Below are positions 1 to 5,308 of a stretch of DNA of 6,144 bases, in pieces. The first letter of the stretch is position 1. Each line of letters opens with the position of its first letter. Under the pieces are notes generated by a model. The model was not told where the DNA came from, made no database searches, and saw only the letters and a list, made by a program, of their open reading frames with translations. The stretch comes from an uncultured Nitrosomonadales bacterium (GTDB taxonomy: Bacteria; Pseudomonadota; Gammaproteobacteria; Burkholderiales; Methylophilaceae). A program made the translations under genes and the position numbers. Location of the stretch: contig CAMLMA010000106.1 of the NCBI GenBank assembly GCA_946481065.1, positions 1 to 6,144 on the forward strand, read 5' to 3'.

Positions 1-465
1 ATGCTGCAGCATCCCGTGGCCGACATCACGCAATCGTCGATCTTCGGCTTCATGGGCGCCAAGGGCGGCGAGCTCGTGACGGCAGCCTATCTGCTGGGTG
101 GCTTGTATCTGTGGCAGCAACGCGTCATCAGCTGGCATATCCCGGTCGCCTTCCTCGGCACGCTGGCAGTGATGGCAGGTGTCTTCCAGTGGGCTGACGC
201 GACGCATTTCGCCAGCCCGCAGTTCCACCTGTTCAGTGGCGCCACCATGCTGTGCGCGTTCTTCATCGCCACCGATCCGGTCAGTGGCCCGACGACGCCT
301 AAAGGCAAGCTCATCTTCGCTGCCGGCATCGCCGTCATCACCCTGTTGATCCGCGTTTATGGCGGCTATCCGGATGGCGTGGCGTTTGCCGTGCTGCTGA
401 TGAACCTTTGCGTGCCGCTGATCGACATGTACACCCAGCCCCGGGTCTTCGGGCACGAACAGTGA
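1..465 (+). CDS. rnfD: RnfD, ion-translocating ferredoxin:NAD+ oxidoreductase subunit D (3' part)
   Basis: This is the C-terminal 154 residues of RnfD/RsxD, an integral membrane subunit of the Rnf complex, which couples electron transfer between reduced ferredoxin and NAD+ to ion movement across the inner membrane. The frame is open at the left edge; family members are about 350 residues, so the ATG at position 1 is almost certainly internal. The flavin-attachment motif FSGATM is visible, with the acceptor Thr at residue 82 of this fragment, where FMN is esterified in the family. It is followed by the family stretch FFIATDPVSGPTTPKG (residues 87-102). Several hydrophobic segments (about 27-38, 47-63, 104-117 and 126-141) fit transmembrane helices. 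rnfG starts 15 nt after the stop, so the two genes are cotranscribed. Identity is sure; only the 5' end is missing. Confidence 0.95.
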   Translation: MLQHPVADITQSSIFGFMGAKGGELVTAAYLLGGLYLWQQRVISWHIPVAFLGTLAVMAGVFQWADATHFASPQFHLFSGATMLCAFFIATDPVSGPTTPKGKLIFAAGIAVITLLIRVYGGYPDGVAFAVLLMNLCVPLIDMYTQPRVFGHEQ

Positions 466-480
466 GTCGACTAGACCGCC

Positions 481-1131
481 ATGGATAGAACCATCATCAG
501 ACATGCTGTCGTCACCGCCTTGATCCTGACGGCATTCACGGTCGTCGGGACCGCGCTGCTGTCCGGCACGTTCGAAGCGACCAAATCGCCGATCGCAGAC
601 AGCGAGCGGCAGGCAACACTGCATCTGTTGTCGCAGGTGATGCCGGCCAGCCTGCATGACAACGACCTGCTGGCCGATAGCCTGGACTTGCCGGCGACGC
701 CGGAACTGGGCCTGAAGTCGGGTGCGCGTATCTACCGGGCCCGCCTGCAGGGCGCGCCGGCTGGCGTCGTGTTGGAGGCGATCGCCCCTGACGGCTACAG
801 CGGCGAGATCAAGCTGCTGATCGGCATCGCTCTCGACGGCACGCTCACCGGCGTGCGCGTGCTGGCGCACAAGGAGACGCCAGGGCTGGGCGATTACATC
901 GACCTTGCCCACAGCGACTGGATCAAGAACTTTGATGGCCTGTCCCTTGCCAAAATCCCGGAAGCAGGCTGGAAAGTGAAAAAGGACGGCGGCCAGTTCG
1001 ATTACATGACAGGCGCGACGATCACGCCGCGTGCCGTCATCAAGGCCGTACACAAGGCCTTGCAGTATTACGCGCAATCGCACGAACAACTGTTTGCCAC
1101 GCAAGGCGCGGCGACACAGACTGGAGAGTAG
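481..1131 (+). CDS. rnfG: RnfG, electron transport complex subunit G with covalent FMN
   Basis: RnfG/RsxG (216 aa) is a single-span inner-membrane subunit whose periplasmic FMN-binding domain carries a covalently bound FMN in the Rnf electron path. One N-terminal hydrophobic segment (about residues 10-28) anchors the protein. The FMN-binding domain follows: LLIGIALDG (112-120), HKETPGLGDYI (130-140), and the attachment motif DYMTGATITPRAV (174-186), where Thr180 is the expected phosphoester acceptor. Length matches the family (about 200-220 aa). The start is the first ATG after rnfD, 15 nt past its stop. There is no convincing Shine-Dalgarno in that gap, so translation may depend on coupling to rnfD. 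The next gene, rnfE, starts 2 nt after the stop. Confidence 0.96.
   Translation: MDRTIIRHAVVTALILTAFTVVGTALLSGTFEATKSPIADSERQATLHLLSQVMPASLHDNDLLADSLDLPATPELGLKSGARIYRARLQGAPAGVVLEAIAPDGYSGEIKLLIGIALDGTLTGVRVLAHKETPGLGDYIDLAHSDWIKNFDGLSLAKIPEAGWKVKKDGGQFDYMTGATITPRAVIKAVHKALQYYAQSHEQLFATQGAATQTGE
1123..1128 (+). promoter_or_regulatory. Ribosome binding site of rnfE
   Basis: GGAGAG lies inside the last codons of rnfG, 5 nt upstream of the rnfE ATG at 1134. It supports that start and translation of rnfE from the shared rnfDGE message. Confidence 0.7.
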
Positions 1132-1133
1132 GC

Positions 1134-1811
1134 ATGAGCCAATATGGTGAGATCGTCGAGAACGGTCTATGGAAACAGAACCCGGGCGTGGTACAGCTGC
1201 TGGGCCTGTGCCCGACGCTGGCCGTCACCAGCACGGCGATCAACGGGCTCTCGCTCGGCATCGCCACCTCGCTGGTCATGGCGCTGAGCAACGCCTCGGT
1301 ATCGCCGGTACGCAAGCTGGTGCCGGACGAGATCCGCATCCCGGTGTTCATCCTCATCATCGCGGCGCTGGTGACCATCGTCGACTTGTCGATGAACGCC
1401 TACTTGCATCCGCTGTATAACGTGCTGGGCATCTTCATTCCGCTCATCGTCACCAACTGTATCGTGCTGGCCCGCGTGGAAGCCTTCGCCGCCAAGAACC
1501 CGACGCCGGCTTCGGCGCTGGACGGTTTTGTCATGGGCCTGGGCCTGACCTTCGTGCTGACCTTGCTCGGCGCCATGCGCGAATTCGTCGGCAAGGGCAC
1601 GGTGCTCTCTGGTCTTGACCTCGTGTTCGGTCCGCAAGCCAAGTCGCTGATCTGGCATGTGATCCCGGATTACCCGGGCTTCCTGCTGGCGATCCTGCCG
1701 CCGGGCGCGTTCATCGGCCTCGGCCTGCTGATCGCCGGTCGCAACTGGGTCGAGCAGCGCCGCACGGCGGCGCAGGCCCTGCCACCGCTCGCCGCCAGCC
1801 CCAGCCACTGA
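1134..1811 (+). CDS. rnfE: RnfE, ion-translocating oxidoreductase subunit E
   Basis: RnfE/RsxE (225 aa) is a six-helix inner-membrane subunit of the Rnf complex that pairs with RnfA; conserved cysteines of the two subunits hold an intramembrane iron-sulfur centre in this family (and in the NqrD/NqrE homologues). The family N-terminus is clear: an ENGLWKQNPG segment (9-18), then LLGLCPTLAVTS with Cys26, and later IPLIVTNCIVLAR with Cys109. Other conserved marks are NASVSPVRKLVPDEIRIPVF (53-72), GAMREFVGKGT (146-156) and ILPPGAF (187-193). The C-terminal tail after about 205 is soluble and rich in Ala, Pro and Gln. A GGAGAG site 5 nt upstream and the tight spacing after rnfG support this start. 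nth follows after 29 nt, the gene order also found in E. coli (rsx-nth). Confidence 0.96.
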   Translation: MSQYGEIVENGLWKQNPGVVQLLGLCPTLAVTSTAINGLSLGIATSLVMALSNASVSPVRKLVPDEIRIPVFILIIAALVTIVDLSMNAYLHPLYNVLGIFIPLIVTNCIVLARVEAFAAKNPTPASALDGFVMGLGLTFVLTLLGAMREFVGKGTVLSGLDLVFGPQAKSLIWHVIPDYPGFLLAILPPGAFIGLGLLIAGRNWVEQRRTAAQALPPLAASPSH

Positions 1812-1829
1812 GTGTCGGCCAGGATGCCT

Positions 1830-1857
1830 GCGGAGAAACGATGAACGCGGAGAAACG
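1830..1857 (+). repeat. 11-bp direct repeat spanning the nth ribosome binding site and start
   Basis: GCGGAGAAACG occurs at 1830-1840 and again at 1847-1857, a 17-bp period. The first copy contains the GGAGAAA Shine-Dalgarno of nth (1832-1838) and ends just before the ATG at 1841. The second copy encodes residues of the nth N-terminus (AEKR). It may be a chance or small local duplication. Confidence 0.55.
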
Positions 1858-2488
1858 TCGCGAGATCTTCCGTCGCCTGGCCATCGCCATCCCCAAGCCC
1901 GAGACCGAGCTGATCCACCACAGCACCTTTGAGTTGCTGATCGCGGTCATCCTCTCTGCGCAGGCCACCGATAAAGGCGTCAATCTCGCGACCGCCCGGC
2001 TGTTCCCCGTTGCCAACACGCCGCAGGCCATCCTCGCGCTTGGGCTCGACGGCCTGGAAAGCCATATCCGGACCATCGGTCTCTACCGTAGCAAGGCAAA
2101 GAACATCCTCGCCACCTGCGAGATGCTGGTCCGTCTGCACGGCGGGCAGGTGCCGGATACGCGCGAGGCGCTCGAGCGCCTTCCCGGCGTCGGACGCAAG
2201 ACCGCCAACGTTATCCTGAACACGGCCTTCGGCCAGCCGACCATCGCCGTCGATACGCACATCTTCCGACTCGGCAATCGCATCGGCCTCGCGCCGGGCA
2301 AGACACCGCTGGCGGTCGAGCAGAAGCTCATGAAGACCGTCCCCAAGGAATATCTGCAGGATGCGCACCATTTGCTGATCCTGCATGGACGCTACACCTG
2401 CATCGCTCGCAAACCGAAATGCGATGCGTGCGTCATCGTCGACCTCTGCGAATACAAAGCCAAACCGACGCAGGCGGTTAGCGCATGA
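1841..2488 (+). CDS. nth: Endonuclease III (DNA glycosylase/AP lyase)
   Basis: Nth (215 aa) excises oxidised pyrimidines from DNA and cleaves the abasic site by beta-elimination, in cytoplasmic base excision repair. All diagnostic residues are visible at the same numbers as in the E. coli enzyme. The helix-hairpin-helix is LPGVGRKTANVIL (114-126) with catalytic Lys120; the catalytic Asp138 lies in VDTHIFR (137-143); the C-terminal [4Fe-4S] loop has Cys187, Cys194, Cys197 and Cys203 with spacing X6-X2-X5. The family segment LLIAVILSAQATD (32-44) is also present. The ATG at 1841 has GGAGAAA (1832-1838) immediately upstream. It follows rnfE by 29 nt without a terminator, so it is probably on the rnf transcript. 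Its stop overlaps the start of the next gene in ATGA. Confidence 0.97.
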   Translation: MNAEKRREIFRRLAIAIPKPETELIHHSTFELLIAVILSAQATDKGVNLATARLFPVANTPQAILALGLDGLESHIRTIGLYRSKAKNILATCEMLVRLHGGQVPDTREALERLPGVGRKTANVILNTAFGQPTIAVDTHIFRLGNRIGLAPGKTPLAVEQKLMKTVPKEYLQDAHHLLILHGRYTCIARKPKCDACVIVDLCEYKAKPTQAVSA

Positions 2489-3558
2489 GAGTCGCCACCG
2501 GACTGGCCATGGGTAGCGAAGCCGATCCTGCGTTGGCGACCCAGGCCGTGAGTGCGGCGATGGACAAAGCCGGCTTGACGATCGCCGGCAGCGTGCTGCT
2601 GTTCCTCACCTCGGATTTCGCCCGCGATCCGGTGCCCGCGCTGCGCGCGGCGGCCAAGGCGGCGAACTGCACACGCGTCATGGGTTGCTCTGCCACGGGC
2701 ATCTTCACTGAACAGGAATGGGTGATGGACGCGCCGGCTGCTGTCGCCATGGTGTTCGGCGAGAGTTTCAGCCTGCAGGCGCCGACGCACCTGCAAGCCG
2801 ATACCGTGGTCCTCACGCTGGCAGCACCCAACGCCATCAACACCACCTGGTTATCCGACCCCGGCCAGCGCTTCGGCGGCGTATCTGGCGATGCCACTGG
2901 CCAAGGACCGTTCTCGGTGTGGGAGAACGGCAAGGGCGCTGTCGCCGGACATTGCGAAGCGGTGATGCAGGGTGTGCGATCCGCTGTGGCCGCGGCGCAT
3001 GGATTGAAGTTGCTGACGCGTCCGCAGTACGTGGATCGCAGCGAAGGTTACGATCTTGTCGAACTGGGCGGGCAGGCGGCCTTGCAGGCCCTGCGGGAAG
3101 CCTGCCCATTTGAAGAACCGCTGCCGTTACATCGTCTGATGGCGGTGTTCGGCGACAATCCGGAGCAGATCCGGCAGACGCGCTACCAGCAGGCGGCGCT
3201 GGTCAGCGGCAATGAAGCCGACAGCTCGGTGACTCTGGCCAGGCCGGTGCAGGCCGGGCAATACCTGAGCTGGGCCCTGCGCGAGACCGGCACGGCACAG
3301 GCCGATCTGCAGCAGACGGCGGCGCAGCTTGAAAAGAAACTGGCGATGAAGCCGCATTTCGGCTTGCTGTTCTCCTGCCTGGGGCGTGGTCCGTATTTCT
3401 ACGGAGGCGTCGACATGGATCTGGCCCTGTTGGCGAAGCGTTATCCGGGGATGCCGCTGATCGGTTTCTACGGCAACGGCGAGATCGCCCCGGTCAACGG
3501 CCAAAGTCAGCTATTGCAGTATTCGGCCGTGCTCGGCCTGTTCGCGGCGGACGCCTAG
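2485..3558 (+). CDS. FIST-domain protein (FIST_N plus FIST_C)
   Basis: This 357-residue protein consists of the FIST N and C domains with no attached kinase, cyclase or methyl-acceptor module. FIST domains are regarded as ligand-sensing domains of signal transduction proteins, with small molecules such as amino acids proposed as ligands; the role of stand-alone copies is not established. The N domain is seen in SVLLFLTSDFARDP (36-49) and the GCSATGIFTE segment (67-76). The C domain is seen in GLLFSCLGRGPYFYGG (293-308) and the signature GFYGNGEIAP (327-336). There is no signal peptide or membrane segment, so it is probably cytoplasmic. Its ATG overlaps the nth stop (ATGA, 2485-2488), indicating translational coupling, and the DUF1841 gene begins at the base after its stop. 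Function is unassigned; family assignment is secure. Confidence 0.88.
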   Translation: MRVATGLAMGSEADPALATQAVSAAMDKAGLTIAGSVLLFLTSDFARDPVPALRAAAKAANCTRVMGCSATGIFTEQEWVMDAPAAVAMVFGESFSLQAPTHLQADTVVLTLAAPNAINTTWLSDPGQRFGGVSGDATGQGPFSVWENGKGAVAGHCEAVMQGVRSAVAAAHGLKLLTRPQYVDRSEGYDLVELGGQAALQALREACPFEEPLPLHRLMAVFGDNPEQIRQTRYQQAALVSGNEADSSVTLARPVQAGQYLSWALRETGTAQADLQQTAAQLEKKLAMKPHFGLLFSCLGRGPYFYGGVDMDLALLAKRYPGMPLIGFYGNGEIAPVNGQSQLLQYSAVLGLFAADA

Positions 3559-3996
3559 ATGGCCTTGTTCAACCCCAGCCGCGATCAGGTCCGGCAATTC
3601 TTCTTCGATACGTGGGCCAAGTTCCGCCAGCAACAGCCCTTGAGCGATCTCGAGAAGATCGGCGTACAGGTGATGCAGATGCATCCCGAATACCATGCGA
3701 TTCTCGATGCGCCTGAACGTTACCTCGACCAGGCGTATTTCCCCGAGATGGGCGAGACCAATCCTTTCCTGCACATGAGCCTGCATCTTTCCATCATCGA
3801 GCAGGTCTCGATCGACCAGCCACCGGGCATTGCGGCGGCCTATCGCAGCCTCTGCGAACGCCATGCGGATGCGCAGACGGCCCAGCACCTGCTCATGGAG
3901 TGCCTGGCCGAGACCATCTGGCGTGCCCAGCGCGACCAGCGGCCACTGGATGCCGAGGCCTATCTGGCCAGCATCCGTCTCTGCGCCAGCCGCTGA
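3559..3996 (+). CDS. DUF1841 family protein
   Basis: This 145-residue soluble protein matches the DUF1841 family of beta- and gammaproteobacteria, which has no established function that I know of. Recognisable blocks are the N-terminal FNPSRDQVRQFFFDTW (4-19), HPEYHAIL (42-49), ETNPFLHMSLHLSI (66-79), the DQPPGI segment (86-91), and HLLMECLAETIWRAQR (110-125). Length is that of the family. The ATG directly abuts the FIST stop (TAGATG, 3556-3561) with no clear Shine-Dalgarno, so translation probably relies on re-initiation after the FIST gene. Paired histidines (HxxxH at 42-46 and at 72-76, HxxxE at 110-114) suggest a helical metal-binding protein, but that is inference only. There is no signal peptide or membrane segment. 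Confidence 0.85.
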   Translation: MALFNPSRDQVRQFFFDTWAKFRQQQPLSDLEKIGVQVMQMHPEYHAILDAPERYLDQAYFPEMGETNPFLHMSLHLSIIEQVSIDQPPGIAAAYRSLCERHADAQTAQHLLMECLAETIWRAQRDQRPLDAEAYLASIRLCASR

Positions 3997-4038
3997 TACC
4001 GCGTAGGCAGCCTCCCCGGATTCATGGTTGAATAGCGC
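3995..4038 (+). promoter_or_regulatory. Possible promoter region of the sigma factor gene
   Basis: This 42-nt gap (with the end of the DUF1841 stop codon) is the only space upstream of the sigma gene. It contains GATACCG at 3995-4001, also found upstream of the precursor gene at 4900-4906, and could be the -35 element of an autoregulated ECF promoter. No matching -10 element is convincing, and no clear Shine-Dalgarno precedes the ATG at 4039. No terminator hairpin is seen between DUF1841 and the sigma gene, so readthrough is possible. Confidence 0.25.
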
Positions 4039-4602
4039 ATGCAAACGACTCCTCACGACTGGCTCAACGAACACGGCGATTACCTCTACCGCTTCGCCAT
4101 GGCCCGGCTCCGTAATCCCGACCAGGCCGAAGATGTGGTGCAGGAGACCCTGCTGGCGGCGATCCAGAGCCAGAGCTTTGCCGGACAGTCAGCACCGCGG
4201 ACGTGGCTGGTCGGCATCCTCAAGCACAAGATCGTCGACCTGATCCGTCGCCAGGTGCGTGAGCAACCGGTCGAGGGCTTGGGCGAGGACTTGCCTGACG
4301 ACCCAGGCATGGATGAATTCTTCGAGCAGGACGGGCGCCACTGGGACGATAAGCCGCAAGCCTGGGATATGCCGGACAACGCGCTGGAACAGAAGCAGTT
4401 CCTTGGCGTCTTGCAGGAGTGCATGGACCGCCTGCCGGCGAAACTCGCCAGCCTGTTCATGTTGCGCGAGGTGCAGGAAGAAGATAACGAAAAAATATGT
4501 AAGGAACTGGATATCACGCCGACGAATGCATGGGTGATGCTGTATCGCGCCCGAATGGGATTACGTAAATGTCTGGAGTTGAACTGGTTGCATCGGTCAT
4601 GA
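4039..4602 (+). CDS. Sigma-70 family (ECF-type) RNA polymerase sigma factor
   Basis: This 187-residue alternative sigma factor directs RNA polymerase to a specific regulon. Region 2 covers about residues 7-72, with DYLYRFAMARLRNPDQAEDVVQ (14-35) and the RTWLVGILKHKIVDLIRR stretch (54-71). Region 4 covers about 117-185, with RLPAKLASLFMLREV (131-145) and the helix-turn-helix around KICKELDITPTNAWVMLYRARMGLR (152-176). Between them is an unusually long acidic linker (about 82-112, rich in Asp/Glu with three Trp/Phe positions). This layout resembles the beta/gammaproteobacterial sigma group annotated as TIGR02943. It is followed by a zinc-finger anti-sigma gene, then by the metallophore precursor, so it most likely activates that operon. 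In Cupriavidus, as I recall, a similar sigma factor (RpoQ) controls a comparable gold/copper-responsive DUF692 cluster. The exact ECF group is not determined here. Confidence 0.9.
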   Translation: MQTTPHDWLNEHGDYLYRFAMARLRNPDQAEDVVQETLLAAIQSQSFAGQSAPRTWLVGILKHKIVDLIRRQVREQPVEGLGEDLPDDPGMDEFFEQDGRHWDDKPQAWDMPDNALEQKQFLGVLQECMDRLPAKLASLFMLREVQEEDNEKICKELDITPTNAWVMLYRARMGLRKCLELNWLHRS

Positions 4603-4638
4603 CCTGTCGATGTGACTGTTGCGCAGGATGAACGACGA

Positions 4639-4890
4639 ATGTTGAGTTGCAAACAAGCTAGCCAATTGCTGTCTCAGTCGCTCGACCGTCGATTATCCTG
4701 GCGGGAGCGCATGGGTCTGCGCCTGCACTTGACGGTGTGTGATGTCTGCCGGCGGTTCGGTAGACAGATCCTCGTCATGCGGCAGGCGATCAGGAGCCTG
4801 GTGCGCGCCGTGGAGCAAGACGAACAGATCAGTATTCCCGTTGATGTCAAAGGGCGCATCGCCAAGGCGATCGATTCGAAACGCGGTTAA
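4639..4890 (+). CDS. Small soluble zinc-finger (zf-HC2) anti-sigma factor
   Basis: This short protein (83 aa from the ATG at 4639) has the zinc-binding anti-sigma pattern: MLSCKQASQLLSQSLDRRLS at the start, then RLHLTVCDVCRRF, giving C-X25-H-X3-C-X2-C (Cys4, His30, Cys34, Cys37). Such domains bind and hold the partner sigma factor and release it when the zinc-thiol site is oxidised or loses its metal. There is no transmembrane segment, so sensing should be cytoplasmic. The chosen ATG has AGGA at 4625-4628, and starting the protein at MLSC matches the usual start of the family as I know it. An in-frame GTG at 4612 would add nine residues (92 aa) and lies closer to the sigma stop at 4602, but lacks a good ribosome binding site. 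The gene order fits regulation of the preceding sigma factor. Confidence 0.82.
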   Translation: MLSCKQASQLLSQSLDRRLSWRERMGLRLHLTVCDVCRRFGRQILVMRQAIRSLVRAVEQDEQISIPVDVKGRIAKAIDSKRG

Positions 4891-4965
4891 CCGGGTTTAG
4901 ATACCGAACTCGCTGTGCATGCCATTTAAGTTGCAAATTATCCAATCCATCTAAGGAGAGACACA
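4891..4965 (+). promoter_or_regulatory. AT-richer leader with probable promoter of the metallophore operon
   Basis: This is the largest gap in the right half. It is visibly more AT-rich than the surrounding genes, as expected for a promoter and 5' leader. GATACCG at 4900-4906 also occurs at 3995-4001 upstream of the sigma gene and is a candidate -35 element for the ECF sigma factor. A definite -10 box cannot be named; the sequence about 16-20 nt downstream is ATTTAAG (4924-4930). No terminator hairpin with a T-run is seen after the anti-sigma gene. Confidence 0.35.
4953..4960 (+). promoter_or_regulatory. Strong ribosome binding site of the precursor peptide gene
   Basis: AAGGAGAG lies 5 nt upstream of the ATG at 4966. 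It is the best Shine-Dalgarno in the window, fitting a highly translated small secreted peptide, whereas the following enzyme gene has almost none. Confidence 0.8.
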
Positions 4966-5301
4966 ATGAAAGCATCCAAGAAAACCCTGGCAGTCGTCGT
5001 CGGCAGCGCGTTCGTCGCATCTATCGCCGCCACCTCGGTCAATGCCGCCACCAACCCGTTCCAGGCCAAGACCCTGACGGCCGGTTACATGCTGGCAGAC
5101 GGTAGCGACAAGATGAAGGACGGCAAGTGCGGTACCGGCAAGTGCGGCGCCGAGAAGAAAAAGATGATGGAAGAAAAGGCCAAGGAAGGCTCTTGCAGCG
5201 CGGACAAGGCGAAGGAAGGTTCCTGCCATGCTGACAAGGCCAAGGAAGGTTCCTGCAGCGCGGACAAGGCCAAGGAAGGCTCCTGCCACGCTGACAAGTA
5301 G
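4966..5301 (+). CDS. hvfA: HvfA/bufferin-type secreted Cys-rich RiPP metallophore precursor
   Basis: This 111-residue peptide has a Sec signal (KASKK basic start, hydrophobic core 7-25, probable cleavage after SVNA at 27). The mature leader follows, with NPFQAKTLTAGYMLAD (30-45), an NPF...L..GYM pattern I associate with HvfA precursors. The core is Lys- and Cys-rich. First come two GKCG sites (DGKCGTGKCG, Cys55 and Cys60), then a charged KKKMMEEK stretch, then four 10-residue repeats KAKEGSC[S/H]AD (71-110; Cys77, 87, 97, 107). In known HvfA/bufferin systems the adjacent MNIO enzyme converts core cysteines to oxazolone/thioamide or thiooxazole groups that bind Cu, and the product acts in the periplasm or outside the cell. 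Here the repeats have EGSC rather than the usual EGKCG. The enzyme gene starts 7 nt downstream. Modification and metal are inferred from family, not shown. Confidence 0.82.
   Translation: MKASKKTLAVVVGSAFVASIAATSVNAATNPFQAKTLTAGYMLADGSDKMKDGKCGTGKCGAEKKKMMEEKAKEGSCSADKAKEGSCHADKAKEGSCSADKAKEGSCHADK
5176..5295 (+). repeat. Four 30-bp in-frame tandem repeats in the precursor core
   Basis: The units are 5176-5205, 5206-5235, 5236-5265 and 5266-5295, each coding KAKEGSCxAD with x = Ser, His, Ser, His. Units 1 and 3 differ at two bases and units 2 and 4 at three, all synonymous. The array therefore also has a 60-bp period, consistent with duplication of a two-unit block. Confidence 0.95.
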
Positions 5302-5308
5302 TCGTTAG

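Noticed and set aside
1167..1808. Long open frame on the minus strand (213 codons) opposite rnfE
   Set aside because: It lies wholly antisense to a clear RnfE, has a low-complexity Arg/Gln/Asp/His-rich composition typical of the opposite strand of GC-rich genes, and matches no family I recognise.
1812..1840. Terminator between rnfE and nth
   Set aside because: Only a very short GGC/GCC pairing is possible and there is no T-run, so readthrough is more likely.
1670..2386. Open frame of 238 codons on the minus strand opposite rnfE/nth
   Set aside because: It spans two convincing + strand genes and has no recognisable domain; it is a by-product of high-GC codon use.
3511..4074. Open frame of 187 codons on the minus strand opposite DUF1841
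   Set aside because: It is antisense to a gene with clear family blocks and coupling to its neighbour, and has no motif of its own.
4612..4638. GTG start for the anti-sigma gene
   Set aside because: The ATG at 4639 has a better placed AGGA and starts the protein at the family-like MLSC; the GTG is kept only as an alternative.
4911..4925. GCATGC palindrome as an operator
   Set aside because: The six-base palindrome has no extended dyad symmetry around it and such short palindromes are common by chance.
5176..5295. CRISPR-like array
   Set aside because: The 30-bp units are directly tandem with no spacers, are in frame, and differ only synonymously, so they are protein-coding repeats.
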